Below are positions 9,656-19,803 of a DNA stretch of 64,000 nt, one piece after another. The notes under the pieces were generated by a model that searched no databases, was not told the DNA's origin, and saw only the letters and a program-made list of their open reading frames with translations. The first letter of the stretch is position 1, and each line of letters starts with the position of its first letter. A program made the translations under genes and the position numbers. This stretch comes from Vibrio sp. SCSIO 43136 (GTDB lineage: Bacteria; Pseudomonadota; Gammaproteobacteria; Enterobacterales; Vibrionaceae), in the NCBI RefSeq assembly GCF_023716565.1, contig NZ_CP071848.1:1488001-1552000 (forward strand), written 5' to 3'.

Positions 9656-12262
9656 ATGGCAGATAACCTACAAGCCAAATACCGTAAAGACTACCAGTCT
9701 CCTGATTTCACCATCAGTCACATAGATCTTACATTTGATCTTCAAGATACAGAAACACTGGTTACCGCCGTTTCGCAAGTTAAAAAATTAAAAGAGACTT
9801 CAACTTTAGTTCTTGATGGGGAAGAGCTTACTCTGAAATCAGTCAAGGTGGATGGCCAAGAGTGGAGTGACTTTGCTGCGACTGACACTCAGCTGTCTAT
9901 TCATAATCTGCCAGACGAATGTGAACTGATAATTGAGACCTTGACGAATCCTAGTGCGAATACGGCATTGGAAGGATTATACAAATCTGGTGGTGCGTTT
10001 TGTACCCAGTGTGAAGCAGAAGGTTTTCGTCGAATCACTTATTACTTAGATCGCCCTGATGTATTAGCGATCTTTACGACGACGGTTATCGCCGAAGAAG
10101 CACAATATCCATTTCTGTTGAGTAATGGTAACCGAGTCGACGAAGGAAAGTTAGATAATGGCCGACATTGGGTTAAGTGGAATGACCCACATCCGAAACC
10201 AGCTTACTTGTTTGCTTTAGTCGCTGGCGAGTTTGATGTATTGAGAGATAGTTACACTACAGCTTCTGGCCGTGAGGTTGCTCTTGAGATTTTCGTTGAT
10301 AAAGGCAATTTGGATCGTGCACCTCACGCCATGACATCACTCATCAACTCGATGAAATGGGATGAAGAGCGTTTCGGTTTAGAGTATGACCTAGATATCT
10401 ACATGATCGTTGCGGTTGATTTCTTCAACATGGGTGCGATGGAGAATAAAGGTCTCAATGTTTTCAACTCCAAGTATGTTTTAGCAAACGATCAAACCGC
10501 AACAGATACTGATTACCTCGGCATTGAAGCGGTAATTGGCCACGAATATTTCCACAACTGGACCGGTAACCGAGTAACTTGTCGCGACTGGTTCCAACTG
10601 AGCCTTAAAGAAGGTTTGACTGTTTTTCGTGACCAAGAATTTTCGAGCGATTTAGGCTCACGTGCTGTTAATCGTATTAACAACGTTCGTATTATTCGCG
10701 GCCCTCAGTTCGCTGAAGATGCGAGCCCAATGGCTCACCCGATCCGCCCTGAGAAAGTGATTCAAATGAATAACTTCTACACCTTGACAGTGTATGAGAA
10801 AGGAAGTGAAGTGATTCGTATGATGCACACCTTGCTTGGTGAAGAGGGTTTCCAAAAAGGCATGAAGCTTTACTTTGAGCGTCATGACGGTACAGCCGCA
10901 ACGTGCGAAGATTTTGTAGCAGCGATGGAAGATGCATCGGGTGTTGACCTGAAGCAATTCCGTTTATGGTATAGCCAGTCGGGTACACCGACGCTTACGG
11001 TGACAGACGCTTATGATCAAGAAGCGAAAACGTTCTCATTGACTGTGAAGCAGCACACACAAGCGACGGCTGATCAAAGTGAGAAACAAGCGTTACATAT
11101 TCCTTTAGATATAGAGCTATATAACCAAGATGGTTCGGTTGTTGAGTTACAATGTAACGGTTCTCCAGTGGCCAATGTGCTTAACGTCACTGAATCTGAG
11201 CAGACGTTTGTTTTTGAAGGTATTACCAGTGCTCCCGTAGCTTCATTACTAAGAGAGTTTTCAGCACCTGTTCGTCTCGATTACCAATACAGTGACGATG
11301 ACTTGATGTTCTTGATGGTCAATGCTCGCAATGAGTTCGCTCGCTGGGATGCAGGACAAATGCTTTTGGCGAAACACATTAAACTTAATGTGGATAGAGT
11401 ACAGCAAGGTGATGACTTCGAATTACCAGAAGCGGTTGTTGATGCTTTCCGCGGCGTGCTACTGAGCGACAGCCTAGAACCGGCGTTCATCGCGGAAATG
11501 CTGACACTTCCAAGCGAGAATGAAGTTGCTGGTTGGTATAAGCCGGTTGACGTCGATGCGATCAATGTTGTTCTTGGATACTTTAAGCTAGTGTTTGCTG
11601 GAGAGTTGGAAGATGAGTTGTCAGCAACTTATCATTCATTGGCTCAAGAGAGTTACTCGGTTGAGCACCAAGCGATTGGTAAACGTGCGCTACGTAATGT
11701 TTGTCTTGCTTACTTAGCGAGAACAGATGCAGGTGAAAAACTTGTAAGCGAGCAGTATCAAAATGCCAATAACATGACCGATACCATGGCTGCCCTCGCA
11801 AGTGCAAACCAAGCGCAATTGAATTGCCGTGAGTCACTGATGACAGATTTTAGTGATAAGTGGAGTCATGATGGCTTGGTGATGGATAAGTGGTTTATGC
11901 AGCAAGGTACGAATCCAGCTGAAAATGTGCTGGAGGTTATCAAACAGTGCATGAGCCATGAAGCGTTCAGCATCAAGAACCCAAACCGAACTCGCAATCT
12001 AGTGGGCAGTTTCTTTGCTAGTAACCCAGTGAATTTCCATGCTATTGATGGTTCAGGGTATGAGTTTGCGGGTGAGATTTTGGCAGAGCTCAATAGCAGT
12101 AACCCACAAATGGCATCTCGCCTGATTGACCCTCTTTTGAAATATCGTAACTACGATGAAGAGCGTCAAAACTTGATGCGTGCTCAGTTAGAGAAGTTGT
12201 CTAAATTAGACAATCTAGCGTCAGATCTTTTCGAGAAGATCGAGAAGGCACTAGAACAGTAA
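9656..12262 (+). CDS. pepN: Aminopeptidase N (M1 metallopeptidase)
   Basis: 868 residues from the ATG at 9656, which follows AAGGAAA at good spacing; the open frame runs upstream to 9539 but that part crosses a terminator. The M1 signatures are clear: the substrate-binding GAMEN motif (FNMGAMENKGLN) and the zinc site HEYFH at residues 296-300 with the downstream glutamate in SLKEGLT. Length and layout fit E. coli PepN (870). It removes N-terminal residues from peptides in the cytoplasm, preferring Ala, Arg and Lys. It stands alone between two terminators. Confidence 0.97.
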   Translation: MADNLQAKYRKDYQSPDFTISHIDLTFDLQDTETLVTAVSQVKKLKETSTLVLDGEELTLKSVKVDGQEWSDFAATDTQLSIHNLPDECELIIETLTNPSANTALEGLYKSGGAFCTQCEAEGFRRITYYLDRPDVLAIFTTTVIAEEAQYPFLLSNGNRVDEGKLDNGRHWVKWNDPHPKPAYLFALVAGEFDVLRDSYTTASGREVALEIFVDKGNLDRAPHAMTSLINSMKWDEERFGLEYDLDIYMIVAVDFFNMGAMENKGLNVFNSKYVLANDQTATDTDYLGIEAVIGHEYFHNWTGNRVTCRDWFQLSLKEGLTVFRDQEFSSDLGSRAVNRINNVRIIRGPQFAEDASPMAHPIRPEKVIQMNNFYTLTVYEKGSEVIRMMHTLLGEEGFQKGMKLYFERHDGTAATCEDFVAAMEDASGVDLKQFRLWYSQSGTPTLTVTDAYDQEAKTFSLTVKQHTQATADQSEKQALHIPLDIELYNQDGSVVELQCNGSPVANVLNVTESEQTFVFEGITSAPVASLLREFSAPVRLDYQYSDDDLMFLMVNARNEFARWDAGQMLLAKHIKLNVDRVQQGDDFELPEAVVDAFRGVLLSDSLEPAFIAEMLTLPSENEVAGWYKPVDVDAINVVLGYFKLVFAGELEDELSATYHSLAQESYSVEHQAIGKRALRNVCLAYLARTDAGEKLVSEQYQNANNMTDTMAALASANQAQLNCRESLMTDFSDKWSHDGLVMDKWFMQQGTNPAENVLEVIKQCMSHEAFSIKNPNRTRNLVGSFFASNPVNFHAIDGSGYEFAGEILAELNSSNPQMASRLIDPLLKYRNYDEERQNLMRAQLEKLSKLDNLASDLFEKIEKALEQ

Positions 12263-12272
12263 TATCCAGTAT

Positions 12273-12303
12273 GAGAGTTTACCTAAGGGTAAACTCTCTT
12301 TTC
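12273..12303 (+). terminator. Terminator after pepN
   Basis: Stem GAGAGTTTACC / GGTAAACTCTC (11 bp), loop TAAG, followed by TTTT. Confidence 0.88.
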
Positions 12304-12317
12304 GAGCCAAATCTTCC

Positions 12318-12536
12318 ATGAACCAATATCACTTCAATTTAAACCTCGGTTACCAAGAGTTCTTACGCTATTACTCAGGTAGTGCTTCGACCGTTATCGT
12401 CTACACCGACCAAGGGCTCAAGCTGCAATTACCTGCGGCTAAATTTCGACCATTTCTTAGTCAAATAGGGGTAAAAGGTCGCTTCAGGTTAACAACTGAC
12501 CAAAATAATAAGTTTGTAAAGTTAGAAGCACTGTAA
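12318..12536 (+). CDS. DUF2835 family protein
   Basis: 72 residues beginning MNQYHFNLNLGYQEFLRYYSG. The length, the F-(N/S)-L-x-(I/L)-x-Y-x-(E/D)-F-L-x-Y-Y-x-G start and a K(L/I)QLP(A)..LR-PF-like middle match the small DUF2835 proteins that follow pepN in vibrios. The function is unknown. The basic, strand-rich C-terminal half (FRLTTDQNNKFVKLEAL) suggests a small beta-sheet domain. It lies between the pepN terminator and the glutamate dehydrogenase gene. Confidence 0.8.
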   Translation: MNQYHFNLNLGYQEFLRYYSGSASTVIVYTDQGLKLQLPAAKFRPFLSQIGVKGRFRLTTDQNNKFVKLEAL

Positions 12537-12692
12537 TCTGAAGAATTTCCAGCACTTTAAATAGGAATCTTAATCACAGATTCTGACATTTCTCTAAATG
12601 TGATGCTTAATTCAATTAACCTTTTTTAAATATTGCTTTTACAATAATAAGAAAGGTTAACAATAACAATGACAGCCACATTTGGAGTGCCT

Positions 12693-15600
12693 ATGACCGC
12701 ACGTGAAACCGTAGTGCCGGTACTACTCGAGAAAGTTTACCGCCTCATTGACGATAAACTTGAATCGACTCAATCCCCCTTTGTCACAAAGCTCGCTCAA
12801 CATCTATTTGGAAACATCTCGCAAGATGATTTGGTGCAGCGTAATGAATCCGATCTTTATGGTGCCGTCGTTAGTCTTTGGCACCATATTCACGAAGTTT
12901 CTGCCGAAACGGCATCGGTTAGGGTCTTTAACCCAACCGTAAGCCATCATGGTTGGAAATCGACCCATACCATTGTTGAGATTGTTATCCCTGACAGTCC
13001 GTTTTTGGTGGATTCGATAAAAATGGCCTTGGTTCGCTTAGATCTGTCGAGCCATCTTATGTTGCACGGGCCAACCAAAGTGGCTCGCGACAAAGCTGGT
13101 GAAATCACGGAAGTGAACGGCGATAGTGGTGACGTATTGTCACTGTTTCACATCGAAGTTGATATGGTGACAGACAAACAGAAAATCGCTGAACTTAAAG
13201 GCGAGCTTGAAGCCATTCTTACCGATACTGGATTAGTAGTTAGAGATTGGAAGCCAATGGCGGCCAAACTCGAAGAGGTGATTGCCGAAGTAGAAGCGCA
13301 AAGAAATCATCTGCCTCTAGAGAAAGACCGCATTGAAGAAACCATCGCATTTCTTCGTTGGCTTGGCGATCACAACTTCACCTTCATGGGATACAAAGAG
13401 TATGACCTTGTTGCTGTGGAAGGGGATCACGAACTCAAGCCAACAGAGGATAAAGGCTTAGGCGTCTTTTCGGTAGATAACCGAATTAAGTCGGTTAAGC
13501 TGTCTGACTTGGCAGATTCAGCAAGACTAGAAGCTAAGAAACCATATCTACTGATTGTCACTAAAGGCAACACAGCCTCTCATATTCACCGTCCAGCTTA
13601 TACCGATTACATCGGCATCAAGAAGATTGCCAAAAACGGCAAGGTGATCGGTGAGCATAGATTTAGTGGCCTTTACACCTCTGCGGTGTACAACCAAAGT
13701 GTTTCGAATATCCCGCTTATTCGTGAAAAAGTAGAACGAATTCTGGAGTCGAGTCATTACTTACCTGGCTCATACTCTTATAAGGCGTTGCACAACATTC
13801 TGGAGAACTTTCCGCGTGATGAGCTTCTGCAAGCTAGCGAAGATGAGTTGTTAGAAGTTGGCTCTGGTGTGGTTCAAATGCAAGATCGCGATATGTTGCG
13901 ACTGTTTGTGCGTAAAGACCCGTTTGGCCGTTTCTTTAGTTGCATGGTTTATGTCACCAAAGAACGATACAACACCAACCTTCGTCACCAAACACAAAGA
14001 ATTCTTGGTGAGTACTTCAATTCTGATCAAGAAGTCGAATTTACGACCTTCTTCTCTGAAAGTCCTCTCGCAAGAACCCATTACATCGTGCACGTTGAAA
14101 ATAATAACGTAAACGTAAACGTAAAAGAGATAGAGCAAAACTTAATGGAAGTATCTTCATCTTGGGATGACCGATTGCAAGAAGCAATTATTGCTCACAA
14201 CGGTGAAAGCACTGGTGTTGGGTTAGCAAAAGAGTACATGCAATCTTTCCCTCGATCATATAAAGAGGCGATCTTACCGGGATCGGCCGTTGCGGATATT
14301 CAACGTCTTGAATCGTTAGATGAAAACAACAAGTTGGGAATGTTGTTCTACAGACCGCAAGAAGAGAATGTCGACTCTAAAACAGTACACCTCAAGTTGT
14401 ACCATAGAGATGAGCCTATCCATCTTTCTGATGTACTGCCAATCTTAGAAAACTTAGGATTGAGAGTGATTGGTGAATCACCGTATGAAGTTCAGAAGAG
14501 TAACGGCACCGTATACTGGATCCTTGATTTCTCTATGCTGCATGCCAGTGAACAGTCGGTGGATCTTCGAGAAGCAAGAGATCGTTTCCAGCAAGCTTTT
14601 GCTAACATCTGGCAAGGAGAATTAGAAAGTGATGGCTTCAATCGATTGGTATTGAGCGCAGGCTTAAGCGGTCGTGAAATTACTATCCTTCGTGCTTACG
14701 CACGTTATATGCGTCAAGTGGGCTTCCCATTTAGCCAATCCTATATTGAAGATACGCTAAGCCATCACCCAGATTTGGCGAAAGAGCTAGTAAGGCTGTT
14801 TTACAAGCGATTTGCTCCAAAGCATAAAGGAGCGAAGAAAAACCAGACTGAGATCATCAACAGACTGTATGAGAAGCTTGATGAGGTAGAGAGCTTAGAT
14901 GATGATCGTATCATTCGTCGCTACATGGATATGATCTTAGCGACACTACGAACTAACTACTTCCAAAATGGTGAAGATGGTCAACCTAAACCTTGGCTGG
15001 CTCTCAAGCTAAAACCTACAGAAATTCCTGAGATCCCTCAGCCTGTGCCTGCCTACGAGATCTTTGTTTACGCACCAGATATTGAAGGTGTGCATTTGCG
15101 AGGTGGTAAAGTTGCTCGTGGCGGACTACGTTGGTCTGATAGACAAGAAGATTTCCGAACTGAAATTCTTGGTCTGGTGAAAGCGCAGCAAGTAAAAAAT
15201 ACCGTTATTGTACCTGTGGGCGCTAAAGGTGGTTTCGTTTGTAAGCGTCAGCACACTTTGCATGGCAGAGATGAAATCTTTGCGGAAGGCCAACGTTGTT
15301 ATAAACGTTTCATCCGTGCGCTACTTGATGTCTCTGACAACATCATTGAAGGCGAACTGGTTCCGCCACAAAATGTGGTGAGACACGATGAAGACGATGC
15401 CTACCTAGTCGTTGCCGCGGATAAAGGGACGGCGACGTTCTCAGATCTTGCAAACTCAGTATCTGATGAATATAACTTCTGGCTGGGGGATGCATTTGCG
15501 TCTGGCGGCTCTAATGGTTATGACCATAAAGCGATGGGCATAACCGCCAAAGGTGGTTGGGAGTCGGTCAAACGCCACTTCCGAGAGATGGGCATTAACT

Positions 15601-17534
15601 GTCAAGAGACAGACTTTACCTGTATTGCAGTGGGTGATATGGCAGGGGATGTATTTGGTAATGGCATGTTGCTCTCCAAGCACATTCGATTGCAAGCGGC
15701 CTTTAACCACCTACACATCTTTATCGATCCAAACCCAGATTCGGCGAGCAGTTGGATTGAAAGAGATCGACTATTCAAGCTGCCACGATCCAGTTGGGAA
15801 GACTATGACAGTAAATTGATCTCAAAAGGTGGTGGGATCTTCTCTCGAAGAGCGAAGTCGATCGACCTCACTCCAGAGATCCAAAAAATGATCGGCACAC
15901 GCAAATCATCTATGCCGCCTAACGATTTGATCAAAGCACTGCTTAAGATGGAAGTTGATCTGCTTTGGAATGGCGGTATTGGTACTTACGTTAAAGCATC
16001 TACCGAGTCACATACGGATGTTGGTGACCGCGCTAATGATGTTTTACGTATTGATGGCTGTGACCTCAATGCCAAGGTGGTTGGTGAGGGCGGTAACTTA
16101 GGGATGACTCAGCTTGGCCGTGTAGAGTATGCTTTGAAGGGTGGTCGTGTTAACACGGACTTCGTGGACAATGTTGGTGGTGTAGATTGTTCGGACAATG
16201 AAGTTAACATCAAGATCTTCCTCAATAGCCTTGTAGCCAATGGAGACTTGACGGTAAAACAGCGCAACCAAATTCTCGATAAGATGGAAGATGAGGTTGG
16301 TGAAATTGTACTTCATGATGCTTACTGCCAAGCCGAGTCGATTTCCGTAAGTGAGCAACGAGGATCTGAGTTAGTTAAAGAACAGATCCGCTTCATTCAT
16401 ACGCTTGAAAAAGCAGGGCATTTGGATCGTGCGCTTGAGTACATTCCTGATGATGAAACGTTACTGGAACGTGAAAAACGTGGGCTTGCTCTGACACGAC
16501 CTGAGGTCTCAGTCTTGGTCGCCTATGGAAAAATGGTATTAAAAGAGCAGTTAGCGGTTGATGCGATAGCGAATGATGAGTTCCACTCGAAAATGCTGGT
16601 GGAATACTTCCCATCTGAGTTACGACGTAACTATTTAGCGCAAATGGATAATCATCCACTTCGTACCGAAATTATCGCTACATGTCTTGCCAATCAGATG
16701 GTTAATGAAATGGGCTGTAATTTTGTCACCCGTTTGCAAGAAGAGACTGGGGCATCGGTTGTTGATATCGCCAATGCATATTCTGCGGCAAGGTCAATCT
16801 TTGATCTCGGTGATATCTTAAATAGTATTCGAAGCTTTGATAATCAGGCATCAACAACAGCCCAGTACTCTTTAATGTACACCATACGTCGTACTTTACG
16901 TCGATTGTCTCGCTGGCTACTGAGAAACCGCTCAAATCGTTACACGGTAACAGAGTTAATCAATATCTATCATGATGATTCACAAGAGATAATGAATAGC
17001 TTGGACGATCTTTTGGTTGCGGAAGAAGTGGCAGAGCATAACGCACAAGCAGATGTCTGGATCGAACAGGGTATCGATCGTAAAGTCGCCAATTATGTTG
17101 CTCGTTTGTCGAGCCTGTTGTCGGCACTGGATATATCTACAGTATCCCGTGAAGCTGGCAAATCTGTTCAACAAGCAGCCAAAATGTACTTCACTTTGGG
17201 AGATAGACTATCTCTACATTGGTTCTTGAAGCAGATTAACCAGCAAGCGGTAGATAATAACTGGCAAGCATTGGCTCGCTCGACCTTTAGAGAAGATCTG
17301 GATTGGCAACAAAAGCTATTGACGGCTCAAGTATTGAGTTGCCAGTGTACCGAAGAAGCCTTTGATGTTAATGAGGCCCTTGATCAATGGGTTACCAATA
17401 ATGAGTCATCGCTTGAGAGGTGGGATAATATTCTTAATGAGTTTAAAGTCGGTTCTGTGCATGAATTTGCTAAATTCTCGGTCGCATTAAGGGAATTGGC
17501 ACTTTTAAATTTAAATTGCGCCGCAAATGAGTAA
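12693..17534 (+). CDS. gdhB: NAD-specific glutamate dehydrogenase, large type
   Basis: 1613 residues from the ATG at 12693, which has GGAG seven bases upstream; another in-frame ATG at 12669 would add eight residues. This is the roughly 180-kDa bacterial GDH class. It has long N-terminal ACT-like regions (about 50-650), a central catalytic part with [15 protein letters not shown] and VPVGAKGGF (about 800-870), a nucleotide-binding region near [15 protein letters not shown], and a helical C-terminal domain. It deaminates glutamate to 2-oxoglutarate with NAD+, mainly a catabolic role. A terminator follows directly (17542-17564). A LexA-like motif inside the gene was rejected. Confidence 0.95.
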   Translation: MTARETVVPVLLEKVYRLIDDKLESTQSPFVTKLAQHLFGNISQDDLVQRNESDLYGAVVSLWHHIHEVSAETASVRVFNPTVSHHGWKSTHTIVEIVIPDSPFLVDSIKMALVRLDLSSHLMLHGPTKVARDKAGEITEVNGDSGDVLSLFHIEVDMVTDKQKIAELKGELEAILTDTGLVVRDWKPMAAKLEEVIAEVEAQRNHLPLEKDRIEETIAFLRWLGDHNFTFMGYKEYDLVAVEGDHELKPTEDKGLGVFSVDNRIKSVKLSDLADSARLEAKKPYLLIVTKGNTASHIHRPAYTDYIGIKKIAKNGKVIGEHRFSGLYTSAVYNQSVSNIPLIREKVERILESSHYLPGSYSYKALHNILENFPRDELLQASEDELLEVGSGVVQMQDRDMLRLFVRKDPFGRFFSCMVYVTKERYNTNLRHQTQRILGEYFNSDQEVEFTTFFSESPLARTHYIVHVENNNVNVNVKEIEQNLMEVSSSWDDRLQEAIIAHNGESTGVGLAKEYMQSFPRSYKEAILPGSAVADIQRLESLDENNKLGMLFYRPQEENVDSKTVHLKLYHRDEPIHLSDVLPILENLGLRVIGESPYEVQKSNGTVYWILDFSMLHASEQSVDLREARDRFQQAFANIWQGELESDGFNRLVLSAGLSGREITILRAYARYMRQVGFPFSQSYIEDTLSHHPDLAKELVRLFYKRFAPKHKGAKKNQTEIINRLYEKLDEVESLDDDRIIRRYMDMILATLRTNYFQNGEDGQPKPWLALKLKPTEIPEIPQPVPAYEIFVYAPDIEGVHLRGGKVARGGLRWSDRQEDFRTEILGLVKAQQVKNTVIVPVGAKGGFVCKRQHTLHGRDEIFAEGQRCYKRFIRALLDVSDNIIEGELVPPQNVVRHDEDDAYLVVAADKGTATFSDLANSVSDEYNFWLGDAFASGGSNGYDHKAMGITAKGGWESVKRHFREMGINCQETDFTCIAVGDMAGDVFGNGMLLSKHIRLQAAFNHLHIFIDPNPDSASSWIERDRLFKLPRSSWEDYDSKLISKGGGIFSRRAKSIDLTPEIQKMIGTRKSSMPPNDLIKALLKMEVDLLWNGGIGTYVKASTESHTDVGDRANDVLRIDGCDLNAKVVGEGGNLGMTQLGRVEYALKGGRVNTDFVDNVGGVDCSDNEVNIKIFLNSLVANGDLTVKQRNQILDKMEDEVGEIVLHDAYCQAESISVSEQRGSELVKEQIRFIHTLEKAGHLDRALEYIPDDETLLEREKRGLALTRPEVSVLVAYGKMVLKEQLAVDAIANDEFHSKMLVEYFPSELRRNYLAQMDNHPLRTEIIATCLANQMVNEMGCNFVTRLQEETGASVVDIANAYSAARSIFDLGDILNSIRSFDNQASTTAQYSLMYTIRRTLRRLSRWLLRNRSNRYTVTELINIYHDDSQEIMNSLDDLLVAEEVAEHNAQADVWIEQGIDRKVANYVARLSSLLSALDISTVSREAGKSVQQAAKMYFTLGDRLSLHWFLKQINQQAVDNNWQALARSTFREDLDWQQKLLTAQVLSCQCTEEAFDVNEALDQWVTNNESSLERWDNILNEFKVGSVHEFAKFSVALRELALLNLNCAANE

Positions 17535-17541
17535 TAATATC

Positions 17542-17564
17542 GCCCCGTTTATCGGGGCTTTTTT
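17542..17564 (+). terminator. Terminator between gdhB and pyrD
   Basis: GCCCCG, loop TTTAT, CGGGGC, then six T. It stands only 15 bases before the pyrD start, immediately upstream of the pyrD SD (GGAGG, 17570-17574), so a pyrD promoter would have to lie in the 3' end of gdhB or pyrD depends on readthrough. Confidence 0.85.
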
Positions 17565-17578
17565 CTTTCGGAGGCACA

Positions 17579-18589
17579 ATGCTTTACCGTCTTGCCAGAG
17601 CTGGCATCTTCCAACTGGATCCTGAAAAAGCGCATGACTTAGCCATGCAAAATTTCAAGCGATTCACAGGCACACCAATTGATCTATTTTATCGCCAACA
17701 ACTACCTAATCGTCCGGTTGAGTGTATGGGCATTACTTTTAAAAACCCAGTCGGCTTGGCCGCAGGCCTAGATAAAGATGGCGAATGTATCGATGCATTC
17801 GGTGCTATGGGTTTTGGTTTTGTTGAAGTGGGTACTGTGACACCACGTCCTCAGCCGGGAAATGAGCAGCCACGCCTTTTTCGTCTGGTTGAAGCTGAAG
17901 GCATCATCAATCGCATGGGCTTTAACAACAAAGGTGTCGACAATCTTGTCGAGAACGTTAAGAAAGCCAATTATGACGGTGTTATCGGTATTAATATCGG
18001 TAAGAACAAAGACACACCTATTGAACAGGGTAATGAAGACTACTTGATCTGTATGGAGAAAGTTTATCAGTACGCTGGTTACATAGCGGTGAATATCTCT
18101 TCTCCAAACACGCCAGGGTTACGAACGCTTCAATATGGTGAAGCGCTCGACTCACTACTGTCTGACCTTAAAGCGAAACAAGCCGAATTAGAGCTCAAGC
18201 ATGGTAAATATGTTCCAGTGGCACTGAAAATAGCCCCTGACTTGAGCGACGATGAGCTTAAACAGATTTGCGATTCGTTACTGCGTAACAAAATTGATGG
18301 TGTCATCGCAACCAATACAACACTGGATCGTTCTTTGGTTGAGGGTATGAAACACGCCAATGAAGCTGGTGGCCTAAGTGGTCGTCCTGTCCAGTCCCGT
18401 AGTACGGAAGTTGTGCGTAAACTTCACGAACACCTTGGTGATGAACTCCCAATTATTGGTGTTGGTGGTATTGACTCTTATGTGGCAGCCAAAGAAAAAA
18501 TGATGGCTGGGGCAAAATTGGTTCAAGTTTATTCAGGCTTCATTTATCAAGGGCCTGGTCTGGTTAGAGATATCGTTAAGAATCTCTAA
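17579..18589 (+). CDS. pyrD: Dihydroorotate dehydrogenase (quinone), class 2
   Basis: 336 residues, the same length as E. coli PyrD. An amphipathic N-terminus ([22 protein letters not shown]) binds the inner membrane. The FMN barrel shows [32 protein letters not shown] and the active-site serine block [11 protein letters not shown]. It oxidises dihydroorotate to orotate in pyrimidine synthesis and passes electrons to quinone. An excellent GGAGG SD precedes the ATG. A terminator follows at 18636-18661, so the gene is probably monocistronic. Confidence 0.97.
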   Translation: MLYRLARAGIFQLDPEKAHDLAMQNFKRFTGTPIDLFYRQQLPNRPVECMGITFKNPVGLAAGLDKDGECIDAFGAMGFGFVEVGTVTPRPQPGNEQPRLFRLVEAEGIINRMGFNNKGVDNLVENVKKANYDGVIGINIGKNKDTPIEQGNEDYLICMEKVYQYAGYIAVNISSPNTPGLRTLQYGEALDSLLSDLKAKQAELELKHGKYVPVALKIAPDLSDDELKQICDSLLRNKIDGVIATNTTLDRSLVEGMKHANEAGGLSGRPVQSRSTEVVRKLHEHLGDELPIIGVGGIDSYVAAKEKMMAGAKLVQVYSGFIYQGPGLVRDIVKNL

Positions 18590-18635
18590 TAATTGAGCTT
18601 TTGTTAGTACAAAATCTGATGTTTGTAAGTAATTG

Positions 18636-18661
18636 AAAAGGGGAGATTTCCCCTTTTTTTT
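18636..18661 (+). terminator. Terminator after pyrD
   Basis: AAAAGGGGA, loop GATT, TCCCC, then eight T. Confidence 0.88.
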
Positions 18662-18752
18662 TGTCGATCGCTTTGTAGAATTACATTCAAACGGGGTTAG
18701 TAGCTAAGTTTTCACTGACTCAACTTGTATGAATTACTCCAGAGACGATGCC

Positions 18753-19310
18753 ATGCTAAAACCAGATAACAGTTGGAATTGGTCGTTCGATAGCAAGGAA
18801 CAGGCACTCAAACTCAATATGGAATTCAATGGAAAGAACTATGGGTACTCCCCAAAAATTCCTTCTCGAATGCTTGTTGATGAAGCTTTTACTGCAGATG
18901 AATTTACGGTAGAAGATGCTGCTAACTTTGACGAATTTCAAGACGCTATCAGTACGCTTAATATCCATCCACACCATCAAGATGAGCTAGCACTTGTTTG
19001 TCTTTGTGTTCAACGTTTTCATAAACCTAGCCAACCTAAAAGCTGGTACTTTGATTATCAAGGTGAAGGGTACACGCCAAGCGTTGGTGAGTTCGTATGC
19101 CTTAAGAATGGATACAATCAATCTCATGGCCTATTTATCGTGGTAGAAGCGGGTGATAGTGCTTCGGTTTGTGTCAGTGCAGATCTCAATGGTTTTGTAT
19201 TAAATGATAGCAAAGTCCTTGCCTTTGGACAGAACATTAAAGTCATGCACGACCGCATGGTAAAAGCAGATTTCGCATCAGAATTTCTACCTGTTGCAAT
19301 GGTTGGCTAA
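18753..19310 (+). CDS. zapC: Cell division protein ZapC
   Basis: 185 residues from the ATG at 18753, matching homologues that start M-x-(I/L)-KPDxxWxW; an in-frame ATG at 18729 is less likely. The pattern KPDNSWNWSFDSKEQALKLN, then the RMLVDEAFTADEFTVEDA block, fits ZapC (YcbW). ZapC binds FtsZ and stabilises the Z ring. The position between pyrD and rlmKL is the same as in E. coli. A strong terminator follows. Confidence 0.88.
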   Translation: MLKPDNSWNWSFDSKEQALKLNMEFNGKNYGYSPKIPSRMLVDEAFTADEFTVEDAANFDEFQDAISTLNIHPHHQDELALVCLCVQRFHKPSQPKSWYFDYQGEGYTPSVGEFVCLKNGYNQSHGLFIVVEAGDSASVCVSADLNGFVLNDSKVLAFGQNIKVMHDRMVKADFASEFLPVAMVG

Positions 19311-19345
19311 GCCATAAATTAGCCATTCCCTAAAACGTTCCTTTC

Positions 19346-19374
19346 GGCCAGCTGGATAAGCTGGCCTTTTTTTG
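19346..19374 (+). terminator. Terminator after zapC
   Basis: GGCCAGCT, loop GGATA, AGCTGGCC, then seven T. Confidence 0.9.
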
Positions 19375-19431
19375 CTCAAAGTTTGCCAATTCCAGTCCGT
19401 TTTATTGTATCAGTGGTGCGATTTTAGTCCC

Positions 19432-19460
19432 AAATTGAGCTAAATTTACGCTCAATTTTT
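19432..19460 (+). terminator. Orphan terminator-like hairpin
   Basis: A 9-bp stem AAATTGAGC / GCTCAATTT with a 9-base loop and a T tract, on the plus strand. It lies 58 bases past the zapC terminator, with no gene between the two. It could end a small RNA or back up the zapC terminator. Confidence 0.5.
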
Positions 19461-19767
19461 CTCTTGTTGGTTCCATTTCAAGCGGTCAATCTGCCATTTA
19501 TTCCCTGTTTTTATCTTAAATGTAACCCAATTACACCTTTGAAGCACCTCTGGTATATACCAAAATGCGAGTGAATAAATATGCCTTTGAGTGGCGGATG
19601 GTAATAAAATCAATGGATACAGTGTGGATAAGTGCTCACTTACTAACATCGAAGCGAGTTTTACTTGAGCAGAGAGAATTTTGGTCGGAGATGACTAGAA
19701 ATGAATCAATCAGTGGTTTAGCGGTAAAAAACTTTTTTTATTACTCAGAATTCAACGGATGTTTAGG

Positions 19768-19773
19768 TATAAT
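19768..19773 (+). promoter_or_regulatory. Putative -10 box of rlmL
   Basis: TATAAT, 31 bases before the rlmL ATG. No good -35 box is visible at normal spacing. Confidence 0.4.
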
Positions 19774-19803
19774 CGAGACCATTTTTATAAACGTAAGACC
19801 AGT

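Larger units (their letters stand above)
19375..19803. other. Long intergenic stretch before rlmL
   Basis: About 430 bases with no convincing gene. It holds a second terminator-like hairpin at 19432-19460 (AAATTGAGC, 9-base loop, GCTCAATTT plus T tract) not attached to any coding region. A TATAAT box lies at 19768-19773, 31 bases before rlmL. An 80-codon open frame starting at 19565 has no family resemblance, runs into rlmL and was not called. Confidence 0.5.

Noticed and set aside
13123-13137. GTGACGTATTGTCAC in gdhB, matS-like
   Set aside because: The spacer is five bases rather than three, so it cannot be matS.
17125-17144. LexA-like box CTG-N10-CAG with AT-rich centre inside gdhB
   Set aside because: It lies deep in a coding region, about 430 bp from the next start, with no promoter nearby; such matches occur by chance.
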